A stretch of DNA of 6,870 nt from Clostridia bacterium. Lineage in GTDB: Bacteria > Bacillota > Clostridia > UBA1381. How positions within the stretch are numbered: position 1 is the first letter of the stretch; the number at the start of each line of letters is the position of its first letter. The notes under the pieces are model-generated. The model worked only from the letters and a program-made list of their open reading frames with translations, did no database searches and was not told the DNA's origin. The translations under genes were made by a program, and so were the position numbers. The stretch covers positions 1 to 6,870 of the forward strand of contig CAAGKL010000350.1 of NCBI GenBank assembly GCA_900770405.1, in the 5' to 3' direction. Below are positions 1 to 6,559 of this stretch, piece by piece.

Positions 1-39
1 CAGACGTGACTGGAGTTCAGACGTGTGCTCTTCCGATCT
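1..39. other. Illumina TruSeq adapter contamination
   Basis: Positions 6-39 match, as far as I can recall base for base, the 34-nt TruSeq read-2/index adapter. Read on the minus strand, the genomic sequence ends at 40 and runs straight into AGATCGGAAGAGC, the diagnostic adapter start. Positions 1-5 would then be the first bases of the sample index. This is library-construction sequence, not biology. It means the left end is a read-through or trimming artefact. It also means the gene ending here is cut artificially, and translating through would add 13 false residues to it. Confidence 0.97.
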
Positions 40-1893
40 CCATTCGTCCGCCTTTTCCGGGCGGTGCGTAAAGGCGTAAATGTACCCCAAAAACAGGCTT
101 TGCGTATAGCGGCACATATCCTCCGTGTTCGACGCCGCACTCTCCGACATATCAAAAAGCGCGTCGAACAGCCCCGCCTCGTCATTGCGCGCAAGCGCCG
201 TGTTTGCAAGAACGAACAGCCCGCACTGGTATATGCTCGACTGATTTTTGCTCTTCGCCTCGAACATCGCCCTGTGTGCCAGCGTATCTGCGGCGGCAAA
301 ATTGCCGCGCATAAATTCCGCCTCGGCGCGCATAACAATCTCCGAGCCCGCGCCGTGCCCGCCCGTCAGGCGGTAATAATACGGCATACACTCGTACATA
401 AGCCCAAGCTCGTCCTTGAGCGCGCCATCCCCCGAATGATACAGGCACATAACCGACGGCGAGCCGAAGGTCCACGTGCTTTTCAGGTTTATAAGGCTCG
501 CCCGCCTGCCCAAAAGCTCATACGCCCGCCGATGGTGGCTGCTCATTTTCGCTATATCGTTAAATTCCGTAAAGGAAATCAAAAGCTCCGTCTCGCCGAG
601 AATGGCGTTTTTTCGTTTTTCCTCAAGACCGCCGTTATTGACAATTCCGATAATCTGCTCGATCAGCTCGCCGAGCTTTTCGTTTTCGTTTATGAAAAAC
701 AGAATAAATGCCAGCGGAACAAGGCTTTCCGGGTAGCGCAGCTTTATCTCATACGGCGTTTTGTCAAGAATATCGAATATCATTTTGCCGGTATTTTCGT
801 CGCCTATATCGGCGAGGTCATAGCTCGTATGCGGCATCGCGAATATTTTTTCATACGCGCCGGCGCGGTAATACAGGCTGACGGCATTGATTTTGCTGCC
901 GTGCTCCTCCTCCCAGCCGGCTGCCCTGATGAGCTGCTGCTTCTTCTCATCATCGCTCTGCTGCTCAAAAATGCCGCAGATATACTCATAAATCAGCTTG
1001 TGAAAATAATATTGCTGTTCCTTTTCGTCAAAATGGATAAAGCCGCCGCGCACAAGGCTTTTGCGGACAAAGCCGAGCTCCTTGCCGCTGACGGCGGCAG
1101 CCTGGCGCAGCGTAAAGCTTTTAAACGGCGAAAGCCTTGTAAAAAGCTCGCGCTTATCATCTGTCAGCCGTTCAAAAAACGCCTTTTCAATAAGCGAATT
1201 TAAAATGCCTTTTTCAAATCTTTTGTTTTTCGCATAAAACATCAGCTGCAAATAAGCCGCAAAAATCCAGCCGCCCGTTATTGCGTCGAGCTCGGTAAGC
1301 TCCGGCTCGGTAAGGACAATCCCGGCAGCTTTGAAATATCTGCGCAAATCCTCGCGCGAGAACACGAACTCCTCTGAGCCGATGTAATACGCCCTGCCGC
1401 CGCTGTGAATCCGAAAGCTGTTTTTTTCGCTCACCGACTGAACCGACGCGACAATACGCAGCCGCCCGGCGCAGTGGCAGGACAGTGCGGCAAGAAGCAT
1501 ATCCATACCCTCCGCCGTGCCGAGGAGGTTGTCGAGTATAATATATGTATCGCTCTCACATTCCAGCTCGCCCATCGCCTCGCGTATATCGGACATATTT
1601 TCGTCAGACGGCACGCCGCAGCGCTCAAGCGTTTCGGCGCAGATACGGTCCGTGCCGGACAGTGCCTCGCAGAGCCATTGCCAGCAGTCGACGACGCTTT
1701 GCGTGAAAAAGGTGCGCTTTAAAATGCGCGCGCCGCTAAAGCATTTCCCCGCAAAAAACTCGGTCAGAGCTGTTGTTTTGCCGAACCCGGAGGGGGCTTC
1801 GATAACAGTGAGAGGGTATTTTTTTATATTTTCAAAATCATCTGCAAGCCGTTCGGGAATATACACCGCCTGCAAATTCAATTTCAGTGCCAT
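40..1893 (-). CDS. MalT-like LuxR-family ATPase regulator, C-terminus missing
   Basis: A 618-codon reading frame with no stop before the adapter junction. It starts at an ATG (1891-1893) preceded by GGAGG nine bases upstream. The N-terminus carries a Walker A motif (APSGFGKT, residues 33-40, Lys39) and a Walker B motif (YIILD, 117-121). It then has the GGW motif (207-209) usual in the STAND-type ATPases of MalT-like regulators, and a winged-helix-like section with a YYFHKLIYEY stretch near 295-304. From about 330 the sequence is helical and repeat-like. The segment around 474-531 (FGSPSVMCLYHSGDG, then YYYRLTGGHGAGSE) closely resembles the sensor region of large Clostridia LuxR regulators. 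Such proteins are usually about 800-900 residues and end in a LuxR helix-turn-helix; that part lies outside the window, so DNA binding is inferred from the family. The gene is separated from the upstream sugar operon by a terminator and has its own promoter. Its ligand is unknown; a role in controlling carbohydrate genes is plausible from context only. Confidence 0.85.
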
Positions 1894-1899
1894 CGGTAT

Positions 1900-1907
1900 C
1901 TACCTCC
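1900..1907 (-). promoter_or_regulatory. Ribosome binding site of the MalT-like regulator
   Basis: GGAGGTAG on the minus strand, with nine bases between GGAGG and the ATG at 1891-1893. It fixes the start of the regulator. It lies at or almost at the predicted transcript 5' end. Confidence 0.8.
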
Positions 1908-1913
1908 GGCTAA

Positions 1914-1942
1914 AGTATATCACAAACCGCATCAAAAATCAA
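1914..1942 (-). promoter_or_regulatory. Sigma-A type promoter with extended -10
   Basis: On the minus strand there is a -35-like TTGATT (1937-1942), a 17-nt spacer, and a -10 TATACT (1914-1919) preceded by TG one base upstream, giving an extended -10 (TGATATACT). The -10 matches the consensus at 5 of 6 positions and the -35 at 4 of 6. It lies between the upstream terminator and the regulator start, where a separate promoter is expected. The predicted start point is near 1907, giving a leader of only about 14-18 nt. Confidence 0.65.
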
Positions 1943-1949
1943 TAGGATA

Positions 1950-1993
1950 TATAAAACAAAGCCTCCCGGAGAATATAATCCGAAAGGCTCTGT
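1950..1993 (-). terminator. Intrinsic terminator after the GH1 gene
   Basis: Ten bases after the GH1 stop codon, the minus-strand transcript can form a 15-bp stem (arms at 1979-1993 and 1956-1970) with an 8-nt loop. Three of the pairs are G-U wobbles and there are no mismatches. A short U-rich run, UUUU then AUAUAU, follows. The run is not long, but position and stem quality fit rho-independent termination of the sugar operon. There is no U-tract on the other side, so it should work only in the minus direction. Confidence 0.8.
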
Positions 1994-2003
1994 AAAAATA
2001 TCT

Positions 2004-3329
2004 TTACTGTGCGTTCTTTATGAAATCTCTGTACCAATATGCGCTGTCCTTCAGCGTGCGCTCAAGCGTGTCAAAGTCGGTATGCGCAATTCCGAACCGC
2101 TGCGTCATTCCGGCGCTCCATTCAAAATTATCCATAAGCGACCAGAGGTAATACCCCCTTATATCCCTACCTTCATCAATTGCCCGCTCGATTTGCTCCA
2201 AAAAGCCCCTCACATACTTGATTCTGTCGGCATCGTGAATTCTTCCGCCAACAACCTCCTCGCTGCAATTATATGTGCCGTTTTCCGTTACATAAATCGG
2301 TATCTTTATATCATAACGGTTATACATCATATTAATCGCATCATACACCGCCTGCGGGTAAAATTCCGCTCCGTTGTCGAGGAAGTTCCCGCCCGTTTTC
2401 TCGAGCGCGCCGCCCGCCTTTTTATCCGCCGACACGACAACCCTGTTATAGCAGTTGAGTCCGAAAAAGTCTATTGGCGCGGAAATTCTTTCCATATCAC
2501 CCGGGCGTATATCAGGCATTGAGCCCTCTTTTTCCATACATTCAAGAAGATACGGCGAATACCGTCCGATAAAAATGGGGTCAAGATAGGAGCGGTATGT
2601 GCGCTCGTTGCCGTCCTCGGCAGCCGCCGTATCCGCGGCGCTGGCGGGATTTGCGGGGTGATGCTGCCATATATCCACGACTATTCCGATTTTGGAGTCT
2701 TTCAGATTCTCGCCCCTGAACGCCTCGACGCCCGCCGCGTGCGCAAGCAGAATATTATGATTCGCCTCGCGCCCGAACCGTTCAAGCTTCCTCCCCGGAG
2801 CAAAGCCGCCCCTCGCGTAACCGACATAGGTCGCAATCGGCTCATTTACCGTTGTCCACAGCGGCACAGCTTTGCCGAATTCGCGGAAAATCAGCGATGC
2901 ATACTCGCCGAACCATTTTGCAACGTCACGGTTTAAAAAGCCGCCGCAGCATTCGAGCTCGTACGGCAGATCCCAGTGGTAAAGCGTCACATTCGGCGCG
3001 ATGCCGTTATTGTTCAGCCCATCAATCAAACGCCGGTAATAATCGAGCCCCTTTTGGTTTATCCTGCCCGTACCGTCGGGCAGAACTCTCGGCCACGATA
3101 TGGAAAAGCGGTAGCTTTTTACGCCGATTTCGCGCATAAGACGTATATCCTCGCCGAATAAATGATAGCTGCCGCAAGCCGTCCCCGGCGTCGCGCCGCC
3201 GGCAATTTTGCCGGGGATACGCGAAAATACATCCCATATACTCAGCCCCTTGCCGTCGGTCTGTGCCGCACCCTCAATCTGCGCGGCGCTTGTCGCCACG
3301 CCGAACAAAAAATCCTTCGGAAAGCTCAC
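2004..3329 (-). CDS. GH1 family beta-glycosidase (beta-glucosidase-like)
   Basis: A complete 441-residue glycoside hydrolase family 1 enzyme, the usual family length. Such enzymes hydrolyse beta-linked glucose, galactose or related residues from the non-reducing end with retention. Seen in the sequence are the N-terminal signature FLFGVATSAAQIEG (7-20, Gln17), YHWD (117-120, His118), the acid/base motif TVNEP (160-164, Glu163), Tyr294, the nucleophile motif TENG (348-351, Glu349), and WSLMDNFEW (396-404) with sugar-binding Glu403 and Trp404. The last motif argues against a 6-phospho-beta-glucosidase and so fits ABC rather than PTS uptake. The usual DHYH after the first signature reads GSYH (53-56), a small departure. 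There is no signal peptide, so it should act in the cytoplasm. The start is GTG (3327-3329) after GGGGGA, 16 nt behind the GH43-like gene, indicating cotranscription. The exact sugar specificity cannot be read from sequence. Confidence 0.95.
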   Translation of the reverse strand: MSFPKDFLFGVATSAAQIEGAAQTDGKGLSIWDVFSRIPGKIAGGATPGTACGSYHLFGEDIRLMREIGVKSYRFSISWPRVLPDGTGRINQKGLDYYRRLIDGLNNNGIAPNVTLYHWDLPYELECCGGFLNRDVAKWFGEYASLIFREFGKAVPLWTTVNEPIATYVGYARGGFAPGRKLERFGREANHNILLAHAAGVEAFRGENLKDSKIGIVVDIWQHHPANPASAADTAAAEDGNERTYRSYLDPIFIGRYSPYLLECMEKEGSMPDIRPGDMERISAPIDFFGLNCYNRVVVSADKKAGGALEKTGGNFLDNGAEFYPQAVYDAINMMYNRYDIKIPIYVTENGTYNCSEEVVGGRIHDADRIKYVRGFLEQIERAIDEGRDIRGYYLWSLMDNFEWSAGMTQRFGIAHTDFDTLERTLKDSAYWYRDFIKNAQ

Positions 3330-3334
3330 TTATA

Positions 3335-3341
3335 TTCCCCC
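3335..3341 (-). promoter_or_regulatory. Ribosome binding site supporting the GTG start of GH1
   Basis: GGGGGAA on the minus strand fills the 16-nt gap after the GH43-like stop. Seven bases separate the G run from the GTG at 3327-3329. It supports the non-ATG start, as does the SFPKDFLFG N-terminus typical of GH1. Confidence 0.7.
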
Positions 3342-3345
3342 ATTC

Positions 3346-4374
3346 TCATACCGTCCACTCATCATACCATCTCAGCACCGGCTTTTCTCCGTCAAATTCG
3401 ACCGGCAGCCATATATACCGCGCCAGCGAGGTGTTCTTCTTTGTCAGCGAATACACCGGAAAATCCCTGTATTCGCTCTCTATCGTCTTGTCAAACATAC
3501 ACTCGTAAATAATCGGTATGTCCGGTCTGTCCTCCGGCAAATCAATGAGCCATCTGTCCGCCATCGCGATAAACTTGTCCGTGCCCTCCACCTTGAAAAC
3601 GCACGAAATCTGGCTGTCAAACGATGTGTGCTTATCATCGCCTATGTGAGGGGCTCCGAGCACCTCCCACTCGCCGTGCATACTTTTTGCGCGTGCAATC
3701 TCCGACTGATTCGGGAATTTTGCCGTCGTCCCGGAGGTGAACATATAATAATATCCGTCCTTTTTGAATACCGCCGGTGCTTCTCTCACATACGGCGGAC
3801 ACTTGCGCGGGAAATGCACGGAATATTTCATTCCGACATCGAGATAGTCCTCTGTAAGGTCGGCAATAATCATATCGCTGTGTGCGCGCTCAAAAATGAT
3901 ATACCCCTTACCCTCGTCCTCGATCAAATCAAAATCGCCGGCAAGGATTCCGTACGGGTGCAGCCTTTCATTGACGATTTTATAAGGATCGGTAATTGCG
4001 TCCGACGTCGCGACAGTCATATACTGATGATAGCCCTCTCCCATAATTTTCAGCCACATAACGAATTTTTTTGTTGGCTTGTTATAAAGGATATGCGGTC
4101 TGTCCATTCTGGTGTGCGGGTGCAGCGGGCTTGTGATGTCGTCGGTCACCGGCTTGCAGACAATACCCTCGTCCCGCCAGTTATATAAATCCTCCGACGA
4201 ATACATCTTCACGTCCCAATGCCAGATATCCACTTCGTCGGTCGTCTTTTCCTTGTTCTCGCCGTACCAGTAGTACCTGCCCTCCCAATACATTACCGAG
4301 CCGCCGTGCGCCTGGATTAATTCGCCGTTTGTATCGCGCCATTCCTCGCCCGGTCTTATTGCTGTGTATTTCAT
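3346..4374 (-). CDS. GH43-like glycosidase, exo-beta-1,3-galactanase type
   Basis: A complete 342-residue protein resembling the GH43 five-bladed propellers related to exo-beta-1,3-galactanases (GH43_24/GH43_34 group, assigned by motif recall). Matching motifs in order are IQAHGGSV (20-27), YYWYGENK (34-41), DRPHILYN (91-98) with KKFVMW (102-107), GDFDLIEDEGKGY (146-158), REAPAVF (197-203), FDSQIS (252-257) and ADRW (272-275). Glu198 is the probable catalytic acid and Asp147 sits at the usual pKa-modulator position. The Asp that acts as general base in ordinary GH43 enzymes is absent: the site reads AHGG. Gln255 corresponds to the Gln proposed as base in the Phanerochaete enzyme. No signal peptide and no extra carbohydrate-binding module are seen, so it probably trims imported oligosaccharides in the cytoplasm. 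The ATG at 4372-4374 is preferred over an in-frame TTG at 4396-4398 because GGAGG lies five bases before the ATG. It is cotranscribed with GH1. Confidence 0.82.
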   Translation of the reverse strand: MKYTAIRPGEEWRDTNGELIQAHGGSVMYWEGRYYWYGENKEKTTDEVDIWHWDVKMYSSEDLYNWRDEGIVCKPVTDDITSPLHPHTRMDRPHILYNKPTKKFVMWLKIMGEGYHQYMTVATSDAITDPYKIVNERLHPYGILAGDFDLIEDEGKGYIIFERAHSDMIIADLTEDYLDVGMKYSVHFPRKCPPYVREAPAVFKKDGYYYMFTSGTTAKFPNQSEIARAKSMHGEWEVLGAPHIGDDKHTSFDSQISCVFKVEGTDKFIAMADRWLIDLPEDRPDIPIIYECMFDKTIESEYRDFPVYSLTKKNTSLARYIWLPVEFDGEKPVLRWYDEWTV

Positions 4375-4379
4375 ATTAA

Positions 4380-4384
4380 CCTCC
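4380..4384 (-). promoter_or_regulatory. Ribosome binding site deciding the GH43 start
   Basis: GGAGG on the minus strand, five bases before the ATG at 4372-4374. It lies inside the eight-codon extension that a TTG start at 4396-4398 would require, so it selects the ATG. Confidence 0.8.
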
Positions 4385-4387
4385 GTT

Positions 4388-4403
4388 CCGCCACCCAAGG
4401 CGG
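4388..4403 (-). repeat. Small GC hairpin before the GH43 gene
   Basis: CCGCC and GGCGG arms of five GC pairs around a six-base loop, in the 50-nt gap between the lipoprotein and GH43-like genes. It ends four bases before the ribosome binding site and leaves it free. There is no U-tract, so it is not a terminator. It could protect or process the message, or it may be chance. Confidence 0.4.
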
Positions 4404-4405
4404 CA

Positions 4406-4422
4406 TAAAATTTATAATTTTA
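4406..4422. repeat. AT-only inverted repeat in the intercistronic gap
   Basis: TAAAATT and AATTTTA form a perfect 7-bp inverted repeat around three bases, two bases past the lipoprotein stop codon. Symmetry of this kind could be an operator or a weak RNA hairpin, but AT-rich gaps give such repeats by chance. Confidence 0.3.
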
Positions 4423-4424
4423 AT

Positions 4425-5804
4425 CTATCTGCGCACGGAAATATAATTGTGCGCAAATTCCCTGTTGCTCTTCTGTGCCAGCTCATATACGCCCGGGTCG
4501 TCAACATCAATATATCCCGCAATCGCGCGCAGCGTCACGTTATATGCCCATTCGCTGCGCCCCATGGAAAACATTTCTATAGAAGGTATTGTCCCCGCAA
4601 AGGCATCCAGCTCTTCTCTTTGCCCCACACCTTTGACCGTGGAAACGGTGCCCGTGTTTCCAGCATACTTTCGGTATTCTTCAACCGACGTAAGAAATTT
4701 CAAAAAATCAACCGCCGCCTCCTGCTCAGGCGTTGTGCCGTCGGAATTCTTCATTTTTGTCACGGCAAGGCAGCTTGCCGTGCGTATCGTCATTCGCTCA
4801 CCGCCGTATGCGGAATCCTCGCTTGTGAATACCGGGAAGGGCATAACTCCCACCTCGAAGCCTATATCCGGGTTTTTCAGTATATTTTTTAGCTCCCAGC
4901 TCCCGGTGAAAAGATGCGCACTTCTGCCGTTTATAAACTGCTCCTTTGCGCCGTCCTCGTCCAGCCCCTCCGCGTTATGCGCGTATTTTGCATACTGCCC
5001 GACCATAATCAGATATTGCCTGTATATTGACTTATACGGCTCTTTTGTGACATCGTATGCACCGCTGTCCACCGCGTATGCCATCTCCTCCTGCGATATG
5101 ACATTATCGCCATCGGTATTTATCGCCTTGTCACCCAGAAATTTTCTCCCGAATGCATTTGTGCACAAGACCCATTGCAGCCAGTTGACGGCATCTCTTT
5201 TCTGCGCCATAAACGAAATCGGATTGACGCCGCTTTGCTCTATGACCTCGCAGTTTTTTAAAAACTCGCTCCACGTTTGCGGCGTCTTAAGTCCGTTCGC
5301 CCTGTAAATATCCATGTTGTAATAAACCGCCAGTCCGAGCGCGGACAGCGGAATTGCCAGCCCCGTCTTTCCGTTTATATCGACGGTATATCTGAGTTTA
5401 TCCTCATCAAAAGTATCCGCCCATATCTCGTTATTCTGAAATCTGTCGGCAGTGCGAAGTGCATCGTCAAGGCGGTAAATCAGCCTCGCCCGATCCATTT
5501 TAATCAAATTTGCTTTTTCGTTATAAATGATTGTCGGCATATCCGATTCGGCGCAGCGCTCGGTCAGCCAGTCGTTGTATTTTTGAACCGGCTGCACCAG
5601 CAGCTCAATCTCGACATCGGGGCGTACGCTTGCATAGTCCTCCGCTATTTGCGTGAAAGCGCTTTTGAGCTCATTCTCCGCCCCGGGCTCCCAAAAGGAC
5701 ATACTGATATGTATTTTCTGCTCCTCCGTCTGCGGTGTATCACCGCTGCCGCAGCCGCTAAGGCATATTACCGCCGCAATCAATGCGCAAAATATTCTCT
5801 TCAT
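4425..5804 (-). CDS. Family-1 ABC sugar-binding lipoprotein
   Basis: A complete 459-residue extracellular solute-binding protein of family 1, the part of an ABC sugar importer that captures oligosaccharide at the cell surface. The N-terminus is a lipoprotein signal: a short basic start, a hydrophobic stretch and the lipobox LSGC (15-18), with Cys18 the lipidated residue. Family features include the opening beta-strand at 31-38 followed by a helix, AVYYNMDIYRANGL (159-172) with TWSEF (177-181), INGRSAHLFTGSWELK (291-306), and a late FLKFLTSVEEYRKYA (367-381). Residues 229-240 (NTDGDNVISQEE) look like an EF-hand calcium loop. The start ATG has AAGGAG seven bases upstream, and that site overlaps the stop of the response regulator frame 11 nt away, suggesting coupling. 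The gene sits between the two-component genes and the glycosidases, which suggests its ligand is the substrate of both enzymes. No permease gene is next to it. Confidence 0.93.
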   Translation of the reverse strand: MKRIFCALIAAVICLSGCGSGDTPQTEEQKIHISMSFWEPGAENELKSAFTQIAEDYASVRPDVEIELLVQPVQKYNDWLTERCAESDMPTIIYNEKANLIKMDRARLIYRLDDALRTADRFQNNEIWADTFDEDKLRYTVDINGKTGLAIPLSALGLAVYYNMDIYRANGLKTPQTWSEFLKNCEVIEQSGVNPISFMAQKRDAVNWLQWVLCTNAFGRKFLGDKAINTDGDNVISQEEMAYAVDSGAYDVTKEPYKSIYRQYLIMVGQYAKYAHNAEGLDEDGAKEQFINGRSAHLFTGSWELKNILKNPDIGFEVGVMPFPVFTSEDSAYGGERMTIRTASCLAVTKMKNSDGTTPEQEAAVDFLKFLTSVEEYRKYAGNTGTVSTVKGVGQREELDAFAGTIPSIEMFSMGRSEWAYNVTLRAIAGYIDVDDPGVYELAQKSNREFAHNYISVRR

Positions 5805-5811
5805 ACTATGG

Positions 5812-5817
5812 CTCCTT
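5812..5817 (-). promoter_or_regulatory. Ribosome binding site of the sugar-binding lipoprotein
   Basis: AAGGAG on the minus strand, seven bases before the ATG at 5802-5804. Two of its bases belong to the TAA (5816-5818) that ends the full response-regulator frame, so ribosomes finishing that frame would stop on this site. Confidence 0.75.
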
Positions 5818-6004
5818 ATCTCGGCGTACGGGCGTACATTTTCCTGTATTTCTGCGGCGGCATGCCGGCCGTTTTGCGAAACAGCGCGGAAAAATAGTTA
5901 ATGTCCTTATATGAGAGTATGCTCGCAATCTCCGTAATGGATAAATCCTTGTTCATCAAAAGGCTTTTTGCGCGCTCCATCTTTTTATTCGTGACGTAAT
6001 TGAC
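5816..6004 (-). pseudogene. Detached C-terminal part of the response regulator's AraC domain
   Basis: Directly after the internal TAA and in the same frame, 62 codons remain open up to a TAA at 5816-5818. They encode the rest of an AraC-type domain: a connecting helix (VNYVTNKKMERAKSLL), then the second helix-turn-helix (LSITEIASILSYKDINYFSALFRK) and the ending GMPPQKYRK. The match to the family is complete and its spacing is exact, so this is the natural end of the upstream gene. An internal ATG (KMERA) has no good ribosome binding site, so separate translation seems unlikely. Confidence 0.85.
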
Positions 6005-6559
6005 TTAGCTTTCGCCGGTCTCCTCTTTAAACCGCCTGCTCAGATACCCGCTGTTTATATAGAATTTCTCCGAGACCTTCTGCAGCGTTATATCATCGCA
6101 GTAATGTCCGTCAATATACGATATTATTTCCCCGAACCTGCTTTGAGAAATCTGCATATCATATTTTTGCTCCGATTTTTGCTCCGGCTTCATCTGCGCC
6201 GTCATCTTCCGGACAATCGCCTCAAGATGCGCCTTGTTCACCGGCTTTAAAAGATAGCCCTCAACGCCGACCTCAATCGCGCGCTGTGCGTAATCAAAGT
6301 CCTTATAGCCGCTCATAATTATAAATTTTGCCTGCAAGCCCTCTTTTCTGATTGCGTCGAGCATCGAAATTCCGTCCATTCCGAACATCTTCACGTCAGA
6401 CAAAATTATGTCGGGGCGTATGCTCTTGGCAAGGGCAATCCCCTCCCGCCCGCTGAGTGCCGTACCCGAAATTTCGATATTATACGCGCTCCAGTCAAGT
6501 ATCAGCTTCATTCCCTCGATTGTCAGATATTCGTCGTCAACTATAATCATTTTATACAT
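6005..6559 (-). CDS. YesN-like response regulator, truncated by in-frame TAA
   Basis: An OmpR/CheY-type receiver domain fused to an AraC-family DNA-binding domain, the cytoplasmic partner of the kinase just upstream. Numbered from the ATG at 6557-6559, the receiver shows Asp8-Asp9, phosphoacceptor Asp55 (ILSDVKM), Ser83 (IIMSG) and Lys105 (LLKPV). A charged linker rich in K, E and Q (about 122-138) leads to the first helix-turn-helix (about 143-184, ending LSRRFKEETGES). Codon 185 is TAA. Without it the protein would be 247 residues, a normal size for the short form of this family, so the intact gene would span 5816-6559. As written the product lacks the second helix-turn-helix and probably cannot bind DNA normally. 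This start is preferred over GTG (6566-6568) and ATG (6563-6565) because the AGAGGTG site overlaps or touches those. The start overlaps the kinase stop by 8 nt. Confidence 0.88.
   Translation of the reverse strand: MYKMIIVDDEYLTIEGMKLILDWSAYNIEISGTALSGREGIALAKSIRPDIILSDVKMFGMDGISMLDAIRKEGLQAKFIIMSGYKDFDYAQRAIEVGVEGYLLKPVNKAHLEAIVRKMTAQMKPEQKSEQKYDMQISQSRFGEIISYIDGHYCDDITLQKVSEKFYINSGYLSRRFKEETGES

Noticed and set aside
182..475. A 97-residue minus-strand open frame in a different phase
   Set aside because: It lies wholly within the MalT-like gene, lacks a ribosome binding site, and has the Arg/Gly/Ala-rich composition of a shifted frame.
25..1203. Long open frame on the plus strand, about 390 codons
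   Set aside because: It starts inside the adapter, lies fully antisense to the MalT-like gene, is very rich in Arg, Ala and Leu, and shows no recognisable domain. The minus-strand frame has Walker motifs and family similarity.
3208..4188. Plus-strand open frame of about 326 codons
   Set aside because: It is antisense to the GH1 and GH43-like genes, crosses their junction, and its translation shows no known motif or ribosome binding site.
4375..4398. Eight-codon N-terminal extension of the GH43-like protein from a TTG start
   Set aside because: The extension contains the GGAGG ribosome binding site and a GC hairpin arm, and it has no binding site of its own. The ATG at 4372-4374 is the better start.
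4447..5307. Plus-strand open frame of about 286 codons
   Set aside because: It is antisense to the sugar-binding lipoprotein, whose lipobox and family motifs make the minus strand clearly the coding one.
6005..6007. Stop-codon reassignment (TAA read as sense) in this organism
   Set aside because: TAA also ends the GH1 gene at 2004-2006, the kinase at 6552-6554 and the full regulator frame at 5816-5818, each at the expected protein end. A single odd codon is better explained by mutation or error.
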